Translations under genes and position numbers: made by a program
Notes under the pieces: model-generated
Told to the model about the DNA's origin: nothing
The model's database searches: none
Seen by the model: only the letters and a program-made list of their open reading frames with translations
From: Haliotispira sp965263485
GTDB taxonomy: Bacteria > Spirochaetota > Spirochaetia > SP-2023
Assembly: GCA_965263485.1 (NCBI GenBank)
Contig: CBDHHO010000004.1
Location: 1,488,001 to 1,552,000 of the forward strand
Direction: 5' to 3'
Length of the DNA: 64,000 nucleotides
In this document: positions 31,582 to 38,791 of the stretch, piece by piece
Layout: every line of letters starts with the position of its first letter
Numbering within the stretch: position 1 is the stretch's first letter

Positions 31582-32877
31582 GTCGCGGCGAATCACCTGT
31601 TCGCGTTTCGGGCCATTGGAGATCCAGCGGATCGGCAGGCCCAGTTGTTCTTCTAGGAACAATACATAATTCCGGGCCTCGGCGGGCAGTTGTGAGAATT
31701 CGCGCAGCTCGCTGATGTCCTGCCGCCAGCCCGGCAGTTGCACCAGCTCAGGCCGCATCTGCGACTGGCGGGTCTGGCTGGGGAACTCACGGAGCTCCCG
31801 GGGGTGGCATGTGTGCTGCGCCACCTCGCAGTAAGCGACACAGACCGGTATGTTCTCCAGATAACTCAACACATCAATATTAGTCAGTGCCACTTCGCTT
31901 GCGCCCTGCACCTCCACCCCATAGCGAGTGGCCACTGCGTCAAACCAGCCGATCCGGCGCGGCCGTCCGGTGGTCGCACCGTACTCGCCGCCGTCACCGC
32001 CACGTCGACGCAGTTCATCGGCCTCCCGGCCGTGCAGCTCGGCCACAAACGGGCCCTGCCCGACACAGGAAGAATAGGCCTTGGTGACGGCCAGGACCGT
32101 TTGCAGCTCGCGGGCCGGCAGACCCAGGCCGGCCGGTGCAAAGGTGGCCAGTGGCGAAGAAGAAGTCGAATAGGGGTAGATGCCGTGATAAATGTCGCGC
32201 AAAGTGCCCAGCTGGCCTTCGACCAAGATATTCCTGTTTTGGCGCAGGGCTTCTCTGAGCAGGGAGGTGGTGTCGCAGAGGAACGGCTCCAGGAAGTCGC
32301 GCGCTGCGTGCGCTTCGGCGAGCATCGCTTCCAACTGCAACTCCGGCTGCTTGTAGAGCTCGCGCAGCAAAGTGTTTTTCTGGGGCAGGATCAGCTCAAA
32401 ATGCTTCTGCAGCACCTTTTCATCGAACAACTCGTGGAGTTGCACGCCGATTTTGGCGTGCATGTCGCTATAAAACGGAGCGATACCCGATCGTGTCGAG
32501 CCGAAATTGGCCGCAGCCCGGCGCTCCTCTTCGAGGGTGTCAAACAGTTTGTGGTAGGAAAACAGCAACTGCGCCCGATCGGAAATGACGAGCTTCGGCT
32601 GCGGCACAGCGCGGCGACTCAGCTCGCCCAGTTCTTGGCGCAGAGCCGCCGTATCCACTGCGACACAAGGTCCCAGCACATTACAGGTATTGCTGTGAAA
32701 GACCCCGGAAGGCAGCAGGTGCAGGGCGAACTTGCCGTAGTCATTGATGATGGTGTGCCCAGCATTGCTGCCGCCTTGAAAGCGTACCACAAAGTCGGCA
32801 CTCCGGGCCAGAAAGTCGGTGAACTTGCCTTTACCCTCATCGCCCCAGTTAGCTCCGACAATAGCTGAAATCGGCAT
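31579..32877 (-). CDS. purA: adenylosuccinate synthetase
   Basis: 432-residue enzyme that joins IMP and aspartate with GTP to make adenylosuccinate, the first step from IMP to AMP. The GTP-binding loop GANWGDEGKGKFTD is at residues 8-21, the catalytic histidine in FQGGSNAGHTI (H41), and later motifs LVEGQLGTLRDIYHGIYPYSTSS and GRPRRIGWFDAVATRYG are conserved in order. Length is normal. The gene is alone, convergent with the NMT1-like gene, with only an element terminus between them. Confidence 0.97.
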   Translation of the reverse strand: MPISAIVGANWGDEGKGKFTDFLARSADFVVRFQGGSNAGHTIINDYGKFALHLLPSGVFHSNTCNVLGPCVAVDTAALRQELGELSRRAVPQPKLVISDRAQLLFSYHKLFDTLEEERRAAANFGSTRSGIAPFYSDMHAKIGVQLHELFDEKVLQKHFELILPQKNTLLRELYKQPELQLEAMLAEAHAARDFLEPFLCDTTSLLREALRQNRNILVEGQLGTLRDIYHGIYPYSTSSSPLATFAPAGLGLPARELQTVLAVTKAYSSCVGQGPFVAELHGREADELRRRGGDGGEYGATTGRPRRIGWFDAVATRYGVEVQGASEVALTNIDVLSYLENIPVCVAYCEVAQHTCHPRELREFPSQTRQSQMRPELVQLPGWRQDISELREFSQLPAEARNYVLFLEEQLGLPIRWISNGPKREQVIRRD

Positions 32878-32948
32878 AATTCCTCTTTGTTTATAGTGCG
32901 AACTACCCCGAAGGGACTTCCTCCGGGGAAAAATCCGGCGTTATTAAG

Positions 32949-32964
32949 ATTTTTAGAGGTCCCC
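32949..32964 (+). repeat. solo right terminus of the dispersed element
   Basis: GATTTTTAGAGGTCCCC, a perfect right end, in the spacer upstream of purA. Followed by TGAA. No left end nearby. Confidence 0.75.
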
Positions 32965-33081
32965 TGAAGTCAGATCGCTACCGGGCAAGCTATTGATAAC
33001 TATGGAGAACGTATAAGGGCTTGCCTGCCGGAGGAGTTTATTCGTAGCACAGCAACCCGGTCGAGAAAATATACCAGCCTG

Positions 33082-34200
33082 TTAAATACCGGCAAATCGG
33101 GCAAAATAAGCAAAGACTTTGGAGAAGAATTCGTTCTCAATACGTTCATTCAACAGTCGTTTGAGCGTGGTGAGGGCACGCGAACGTGAGACCCCCGATT
33201 CGCGGCCGCTCTGACTGAATTCCAGCAAAACATCCTGCTGGCCACTGCCATCGGCGTTTTGCTTGCGGATAAAGCTCACCTGCAAGTCCCAAGCCAAGTT
33301 GGCGTAGCGATTATCAGTTATAACATCATTCAACTCCAGCCTCACGTCCAGCACCAGAGCACTGCCATTTTTTGCATTATTATCAGAGCGGCGCACAAAA
33401 CCCAGTCTGGTCATCTCATCGGCAATGTTTTCGCCCAGAAAGATTGTTTTCTCATCGCCGCTGTAGTTGAGCGCAAAGGACAGGCGGCTGGCAAATGTGC
33501 CTCGCTGCCCGGCCAGTTTCACCGAATTGTAGTCAATCGTACGCGCCACCTTATCGTGCGCAGTTTTGTTGATGATTTGCAACTGTTCCAGCAGCATCTG
33601 ATTGCGCAGCGCCAGATCCACGCTGTAGTCATACAGGATGAATCCGGCCAGCAGTTCTTCGGTGCCCTCATTGGTCGGACTGAGTTTGGCACCGCGACGA
33701 CGCAGTTCGGAAATCTTGTCGCGGTGATCGGCAATGCGTTCGGCATATAATTTGCCCACCTTGTCCCGGTCCAGATAGGCTACCACATGGACATCCCCTG
33801 CACCGCGAAACGGCTCCGAGTATTCAAGGCCGGAAATTTCCTGATTGCTGCTGAGCCGAACGCTCTGATCCACACCACGTGCAGTACTGCTGCTGCTTTC
33901 GGACTCGGCGTAGCGGAACGTGGTCAGCGAATCGAAATCAATCTTTGTGCGAAACAGAGTGGCCAGCTCACCCGCCGCATTGCGCCGGGCTTCGCGCTCG
34001 TTGCTGCCCATACCCCGCATGGCCAGATATTTTTCGTTGGGGTAGACTTTATGGATCTCGGTATACCATGCTGGAGCACCGCCTCCGTGCCCCGCATTGT
34101 GACCCGCGTTGCTCTCGCTTGAAACACAGCTCAGCAGAGTACTCACCGCCAAGATCGACGGAATGAGCTTCCCAGCAAAAAAATATCCGGTATTTCTCAT
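33082..34200 (-). CDS. lipoprotein, LPP20-like, function unknown
   Basis: 372 residues from the ATG at 34200; an ATG at 34212 is possible and would use the AGAGG of the adjacent element as ribosome-binding site. The frame stays open into the element to 34356 but that part is element sequence. Signal LIPSILAVSTLLSC has a lipobox with cysteine. Residues around PAWYTEIHKVYPNEKYLAMRGMGSNEREARRNAAGELATLF match the start of LPP20/LptM-like exported proteins, and VKLAGQRGTFASRLSFALNY and LEFSQSGRESGVSRSRALTTL follow. No enzyme motif. A related smaller lipoprotein is encoded next, so both may form one envelope system. Confidence 0.75.
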   Translation of the reverse strand: MRNTGYFFAGKLIPSILAVSTLLSCVSSESNAGHNAGHGGGAPAWYTEIHKVYPNEKYLAMRGMGSNEREARRNAAGELATLFRTKIDFDSLTTFRYAESESSSSTARGVDQSVRLSSNQEISGLEYSEPFRGAGDVHVVAYLDRDKVGKLYAERIADHRDKISELRRRGAKLSPTNEGTEELLAGFILYDYSVDLALRNQMLLEQLQIINKTAHDKVARTIDYNSVKLAGQRGTFASRLSFALNYSGDEKTIFLGENIADEMTRLGFVRRSDNNAKNGSALVLDVRLELNDVITDNRYANLAWDLQVSFIRKQNADGSGQQDVLLEFSQSGRESGVSRSRALTTLKRLLNERIENEFFSKVFAYFARFAGI

Positions 34201-34214
34201 TTCGTATATCATTA

Positions 34215-34435
34215 GGGTACCTCTAAAAATTCGCTTTTGATGCTGAATCAGCGAGATTTTGCCGATAGCGAGGAAGTGAAGCCGAAGCATACTTTTTTGT
34301 ATGGTAAGGCTTTGCTGACGGTGAAGAATGGCGGGGCGAAGCAGGCCATTCTTCACAAATCCTGCCGTAAGGCAGAACCTTTATTCGGCAACAAGATCGC
34401 GATTCAGCGCGGAATTGGAATTTTTAGAGGTGCCC
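34215..34435 (+). mobile_element. MITE-like element, intact copy with ATTA target duplication
   Basis: 221 bp from GGGTACCTCTAAAAATTCG to TTTTTAGAGGTGCCC. Flanks ATTA at 34211-34214 and 34436-34439 are a perfect 4-bp duplication. It contains a hairpin GTGAAGAATGGC...GCCATTCTTCAC and a second GCCGTAAGGC. It is the same subtype as the copy at 38454-38674, in the opposite orientation. Its end lies directly before the start codon of the LPP20-like gene. Confidence 0.93.
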
Positions 34436-34502
34436 ATTAGAAGGCTTTGGCTTTCGGTCTCAGCAGGGATTTACGAGTCGGGGAAGCGCCCCGGCATCTC
34501 GG

Positions 34503-35195
34503 CTACTCCGCATCTGCGATGTCGGGGCCAAAAGCGAATTTGGACAACTCACCCTCGCTCTCTTCCATACCGTAGCCACTGGCACTCAGTTCTTCCTTTA
34601 GCTTGGCGATGGTGGCAGCACTCTCATCATCCAAGTCCCGCTGAGCTGAGGCTCGCTCAATTGCTTCATTCATAAAGTTGTCGAGCAAAGTCTTCTTGAT
34701 GGCGTAGACCGCTACATACTGATACTCTTCCTGATCATCTTCGTACTGCAGCTTGATCCACCAGTCCTGCTGCATCTGCAGGCCCGAGACCTGCTGTTGA
34801 GCAACTATTTCCGTAACCACTTCCATGGTGCTCTCGACCAAATCCTTGTTACCGCTGACTGAATTTTTGGCAGAGAAATCAATACTGGACTGGATGCGCT
34901 TGGCCACTTCGGCCTGGACTTCAAAATTCTTCGACCACATCACCAGCCCGTCGAGTTCGCGGCCTTTCTGGTTGGCCACAAACACATAGCTGTCGCGAAA
35001 GTATTTGCGTGAGAGGTCCTCGGCGGGCTGAGTCATCGCATCTTTGATAATGCCCGGAACTCTGGCACCCGCTAGGACACCTTTGTGATCGATAATTTTG
35101 TAATTGGGGCGAACATTTTGATTGAGGGTAGTACAGGATGCCGCTACCAAAGTAACAGCCAAAAGTCCCATACTTATGCCTGCTGATTTTTTCAT
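34503..35195 (-). CDS. lipoprotein, function unknown
   Basis: 230 residues. Signal MKKSAGISMGLLAVTLVAASC has a lipobox with cysteine at residue 21. The mature protein is mixed alpha/beta with RKYFRDSYVFVANQKGRELDGLVMWSKNFEVQAEVAKRIQ, split for reading, and STMEVVTEIVAQQQVSGLQMQQDWWIKLQYEDD; the C-terminus is acidic and helical. The arrangement, a YVFVA strand then a paired helix, recalls the same LPP20-like fold as the next gene downstream, so the two may be diverged partners. No known motif. AAGGAG lies 8 bases before the ATG. Confidence 0.72.
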   Translation of the reverse strand: MKKSAGISMGLLAVTLVAASCTTLNQNVRPNYKIIDHKGVLAGARVPGIIKDAMTQPAEDLSRKYFRDSYVFVANQKGRELDGLVMWSKNFEVQAEVAKRIQSSIDFSAKNSVSGNKDLVESTMEVVTEIVAQQQVSGLQMQQDWWIKLQYEDDQEEYQYVAVYAIKKTLLDNFMNEAIERASAQRDLDDESAATIAKLKEELSASGYGMEESEGELSKFAFGPDIADAE

Positions 35196-35349
35196 AAAAA
35201 CTCCTTCCTAAAGGGAACTTCCTGATGCATTTGCACTCGTCATGCCCCTAAAACAACGGGTCTGTAGAGATTCCCTTCAACATAAAGCAGATTCAGGCAG
35301 AATCTTAGCACTTCCTTGCAAAAAATCAAGCAAAGCATAGTATTTGGAT

Positions 35350-36561
35350 ATGACAAATTTTTCGGACTTTTTATCAGAATTCTCTTCGAGCCACTCGCAA
35401 CATAATGTAGAAATTTATGCGTGCGACCAAAGCTACGAAGAAAATTATGAACAGGGCCCTCGCAGGCCCTCCTCAGCAGTATTAAATATACCTGACTATT
35501 CACTCAAAAATAAAGCGCAATTTCTGGGCTTTGCACTGGACAACCCGCTTGGGGTTGCTGCCGGACCGCTGCTAAACGCCCAATGGGTACGTTTCTACTT
35601 GGATTTTGGTTTTGCGGTTCCGGTTTACAAAACGGTGCGCAGCGTGTTCCGGGCCTGTCATCCGCCTCCCAACTGTATTCATGTACGCCTCTCCGAACAA
35701 AATATGCAAACCACCGCAAATGGTCCGGTGCCTGAGCTCGACCCGGTCCGGCTGCTGAGCCGGGCTTCGGTACCCGAGTTGCAAAGTTGTGAGGCTGCTC
35801 CGGTACCGGGCCAGCTCAGCATTACCAATTCCTTTGGTGTGCCAAGCATGTCCCCCGCAGTCTGGATGCCGGATGTGGCATTGGCTGCTTCGTATTGCCA
35901 GCCGGCAGCTACAGGAAAATCAGGGCAGCTGTTGATTGTCTCGGTGCTGGGCACCGAGGGGGCTGAGGGACGAAACCTGCTGCAAGACTTTGCCTACACA
36001 GCTGCCATGGCCCGCGAGGCCGGTGCCAAAGTACTGGAAGCCAATTTTTCCTGTCCGAATCTGGGGGGCAGTTCCATCGGCATGCTCTACGCCCACGCCG
36101 ATGGTGCCGCCCGCATTGCCCGGGAAATCCGCCGATCCATCGGCAAGAGCACCCTGCTGCTGCTGAAACTTGGCTTTATGGCAAAGGAGACCCTGGCCGA
36201 AGTGGTGGCCGCGACCCGGCCTTACGTGGATGGCTATGCGGGCATCAACACGGTGTCCGGCAATGTGCGCCGCTCTGATGGTCGTCCCGCCCTGCGGGGG
36301 GCAGGGCGCTTGCAGAGCGGTGTGTGCGGAGCGGTAATCCGTACAGTGGCGCGGCAGTTTGTGCGGGATTTGGCCGATTTGCGCTGCCAGCGTAAGGATG
36401 ATTTTGCCATCGTTGGGATCGGGGGTATGATGACTGCCGAAGATTTGGAACAACGCTTGGAAGATGGGGCCGATCTGGTAATGAGTGCCACTGCCGCGAT
36501 GTGGGATCCCTATCTGGTGCTGCGTTGGCTGGCGCAGCAGGAGCTGATCGGGCCAGAGTAA
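35350..36561 (+). CDS. pyrD: dihydroorotate dehydrogenase
   Basis: 403 residues from the ATG at 35350 (a TTG two codons earlier is possible). FMN-dependent enzyme of pyrimidine synthesis. The FMN/substrate signature is seen in order: LDNPLGVAAGPLLNAQWVRFYLDFGF, VPVYKTVRS, EANFSCPNLGG, LLLLKLGFMAKETL, GYAGINTVSGNVRR, and the phosphate-binding IVGIGGMMTAEDLEQRLEDGADLVMSATA, shortened here. The NFSCPN block with cysteine at the catalytic position suggests a class 1-like base, not the serine of class 2. No membrane helix at the N-terminus. With carA and carB at the right end of the window it belongs to the same pathway but not the same operon. Confidence 0.88.
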   Translation: MTNFSDFLSEFSSSHSQHNVEIYACDQSYEENYEQGPRRPSSAVLNIPDYSLKNKAQFLGFALDNPLGVAAGPLLNAQWVRFYLDFGFAVPVYKTVRSVFRACHPPPNCIHVRLSEQNMQTTANGPVPELDPVRLLSRASVPELQSCEAAPVPGQLSITNSFGVPSMSPAVWMPDVALAASYCQPAATGKSGQLLIVSVLGTEGAEGRNLLQDFAYTAAMAREAGAKVLEANFSCPNLGGSSIGMLYAHADGAARIAREIRRSIGKSTLLLLKLGFMAKETLAEVVAATRPYVDGYAGINTVSGNVRRSDGRPALRGAGRLQSGVCGAVIRTVARQFVRDLADLRCQRKDDFAIVGIGGMMTAEDLEQRLEDGADLVMSATAAMWDPYLVLRWLAQQELIGPE

Positions 36562-36565
36562 TACG

Positions 36566-37555
36566 ATGGTTGTAGCTTCCGGCAGAAAGATTGCCGGCAA
36601 TTTGCTTTTTGGGACTATCTGTATTACCTTCTCCGACATGAACCTGAGAATGAGACGCTGCGATGGCCGCAGAGCTGCTGCCGATCGGAAGGCCGGGAAA
36701 CGGGAGCGCAAAAAGACGCGCGCGCGGCGCAGTTTCCGGCAAAGGCTCAAGTGCTTTCTGCTGGTGCTTTTGGTGCTGCTTGTGGCCTTGGGTATCTGGC
36801 GCGGCTATGTCCGCAAAGAGAGCCTGTCGGCCGAGCTGAACATCGTTGAAGAAACAGACGATTCAGGTGCTCCGCTGCTGAGCGTCAGCGGTGAAATCAA
36901 CCCGTACAACGGGCAGAAGCTGTTGGCAGCACTGCAAACGCTGGAAACAACGGCTGAAAATTTTCAGCCAGGGGCGGGCACCCTGCTGATACGGGAGAAC
37001 GGGGGAGGCGAGACGGGCATCTTTATTCGGATCGCCAGCGAAATATACCGCCTGGGGCTGCGCTTGGAGGTGGAAGGCTACTGCATGTCATCCTGCTTCA
37101 ATTATTTGGTGCCTGCGGCCCGCCAGATTCATCTGCGTCCCGGAGCGCTGCTGGGCTTTCACGGCTCGGCGGAGACTACCGCCAACGAGCTCCCGCCCTT
37201 GAAGCTGTTGTATCGCAGCAAGATCCGGCAGGAGCGGGAGTTCCTCGACCTGCTCGGCCAGCCCCGCGATATGTACATCGTCCTGAGGCGGCAGATGGAT
37301 GACTTTTTGGATGCAAAGGATGCAAACCGCAGCCCCGAAAGTGAGGGGCGGGAGCCATATGAAGGGGGCCTGATTTTCTGGATGGTCGGCCCGGACTTCT
37401 TTGAGCGCTATGGCCTTCCTCTGACAGCGGACAGCTATTTTCCCCGGAACCAGGAGGAACTGGACCGGCGGGTAGCCCGGCTCATTGCCGAGAAGGTTGC
37501 CGAGAAGGGCTCGGAGACCCGGCTGTACATGAAGGGGAACAGTTTTAGCCGCTGA
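36566..37555 (+). CDS. membrane-anchored ClpP/crotonase-fold protein
   Basis: 329 residues. A very basic cytoplasmic tail (about 28-62) precedes one transmembrane helix at 62-78 (KCFLLVLLVLLVALGIW). The exported domain matches the ClpP-like periplasmic family (COG3904): VSGEINPYNGQKLLAAL, LIRENGGGETGIFIRIASEIYRLGL, EGYCMSSCFNYLVPAARQIHL with S175/S176 where the nucleophile is expected, and PGALLGFHGS with a histidine at 199. This suggests a membrane-tethered serine protease-like protein or a hydrolase that has lost activity; the third catalytic residue could not be placed. It starts 4 bp after pyrD, so it is co-transcribed. ATG at 36638 is an alternative start. Confidence 0.72.
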   Translation: MVVASGRKIAGNLLFGTICITFSDMNLRMRRCDGRRAAADRKAGKRERKKTRARRSFRQRLKCFLLVLLVLLVALGIWRGYVRKESLSAELNIVEETDDSGAPLLSVSGEINPYNGQKLLAALQTLETTAENFQPGAGTLLIRENGGGETGIFIRIASEIYRLGLRLEVEGYCMSSCFNYLVPAARQIHLRPGALLGFHGSAETTANELPPLKLLYRSKIRQEREFLDLLGQPRDMYIVLRRQMDDFLDAKDANRSPESEGREPYEGGLIFWMVGPDFFERYGLPLTADSYFPRNQEELDRRVARLIAEKVAEKGSETRLYMKGNSFSR

Positions 37556-37567
37556 GCTCCTCTTGAC

Positions 37568-37608
37568 TTTTAGAGGTCCCCGATAGTTTGATTATATTAG
37601 AGGTGCCC
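37568..37608 (+). repeat. two adjacent right termini of the element
   Basis: CTTTTAGAGGTCCCC and TATTAGAGGTGCCC lie 27 bp apart. The second abuts the stop codon of the serine acetyltransferase gene. Confidence 0.7.
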
Positions 37609-38370
37609 TTAAATCGAAAATTCGGGGAAACAGTTATTCCCCTCTCTTTTCTGGCGCAGCACCACCTCGGACTTGGCCAGGATTTTGGAATATGGTGCCA
37701 CGGAGTGGGTTAAAAATACGTTGCCACCCACAATGCTGTCGTGTCCGACCATGGTCTGGCCGCCCAAGATGGAAGCGTTGGAGTAGACCACCACATTCGA
37801 TTCAATGCTGGGGTGGCGCTTCTGCGAAGCTAGGGAGCGTTCGACCAGCAGGGCCCCCAGTGTAACCCCCTGGTAGAGTGTGACGTTACCGGCAATCTTG
37901 GTGGTCTCGCCGATCACCACACCGGAGCCGTGGTCGATGAAGAAACTCTCGCCGATGCTCGCTCCCGGATGGATATCGATAGCCGTTTTGCTGTGGGCAT
38001 ATTCGTTGAGCAAGCGCGCGCAGAGCCGGTCTCCCGCCTGCCAGATAACGTGGGCCACCCGGTGGATCTGCAAGGCCCAGAAGCCCGGATAGCCCAGTTC
38101 GATCTCTTCGCGGGATTGAGCCGCCGGGTCGTGGGCAAAGGCTGCCTCAACATCGCTCAGGGCCAACTGATCCAAGTCGCGAATCTGCTGTCTCAGAGCC
38201 TGGCGCAGTACCGGACAGCTCTGCAGCCCGAAGTCCTGAAACTGGTCGCAGAGCCGGTCAAATGCCGTTTCGGTACCGTAGTTCAAACGGTTGCTGTAGA
38301 GTCTTTCGACTACTTCCTGAATGGAAAAGCGCAGTTGCTGGTAGGGCTGGATTTCACGGCAGATTTTCAC
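37609..38370 (-). CDS. cysE: serine O-acetyltransferase
   Basis: 253 residues from a GTG at 38370, preferred because AAGGGA lies upstream; a GTG at 38409 is also open. The left-handed parallel beta-helix of hexapeptide transferases is plain: HSKTAIDIHPGASIGESFFIDHGSGVVIGETTKIAGNVTLYQGVTLGA, split for reading, with the catalytic histidine in DIHPGA and the DHGSGVVIGET active-site loop. The last residues LRQKREGNNCFPEFSI vary from the usual inhibitor-binding tail. It acetylates L-serine with acetyl-CoA, the first step of cysteine synthesis. It has no cysK neighbour. Its start lies 84 bp from an intact mobile element. Confidence 0.92.
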   Translation of the reverse strand: MKICREIQPYQQLRFSIQEVVERLYSNRLNYGTETAFDRLCDQFQDFGLQSCPVLRQALRQQIRDLDQLALSDVEAAFAHDPAAQSREEIELGYPGFWALQIHRVAHVIWQAGDRLCARLLNEYAHSKTAIDIHPGASIGESFFIDHGSGVVIGETTKIAGNVTLYQGVTLGALLVERSLASQKRHPSIESNVVVYSNASILGGQTMVGHDSIVGGNVFLTHSVAPYSKILAKSEVVLRQKREGNNCFPEFSI

Positions 38371-38453
38371 GTCAGATCCCTTGTGCGGAAAGCACTGGTT
38401 CCCCACCACGAATGTTGGATGAATGCGGATTCACAATTTTCAAACGGGTTTCA

Positions 38454-38674
38454 GGGAACCTCTAAAAATTCCAATTTTGCGCTGAGCGGCGATCTTGTTG
38501 CCGAATAAAGGTTCTGCCTTACGGCAGGATTTGTGAAGAATGGCCTGCTTCGCCCCGCCATTCTTCACCGTCAGCAAATCATTTCCATACAACAATTTAT
38601 ACCTCGGCTTCACTTCCTCGCACTCGGCAAAATCTCATCCGCTCAGCATCAAAAGCGAGTTTTTAGAGGTCCCC
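38454..38674 (+). mobile_element. MITE-like element, intact copy with TTCA target duplication
   Basis: 221 bp from GGGAACCTCTAAAAATTCC to TTTTTAGAGGTCCCC, flanked by TTCA at 38450-38453 and 38675-38678. It carries the hairpin GTGAAGAATGGC...GCCATTCTTCAC and GCCTTACGGC. It aligns along its whole length with the reverse complement of 34215-34435. Confidence 0.94.
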
Positions 38675-38791
38675 TTCAATCAAGAGCGAAGCTCGGAAAA
38701 CTCGCTCTTCTTGCGAAGCTGTTGGGGGACAAGGAAGTATTTTCGGCCTCAGTCCCCCCCTAGGGGCGTACGATTCAATCCCCGTGGAGGA

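Noticed and set aside
31738..32868. 376-codon plus ORF antisense to purA
   Set aside because: purA is unambiguous on the minus strand; the long antisense frame is a codon-usage shadow.
34240..34356. N-terminal extension of the LPP20-like gene into the element
   Set aside because: The extra codons are element sequence shared with other copies and lie upstream of a clear lipoprotein signal.
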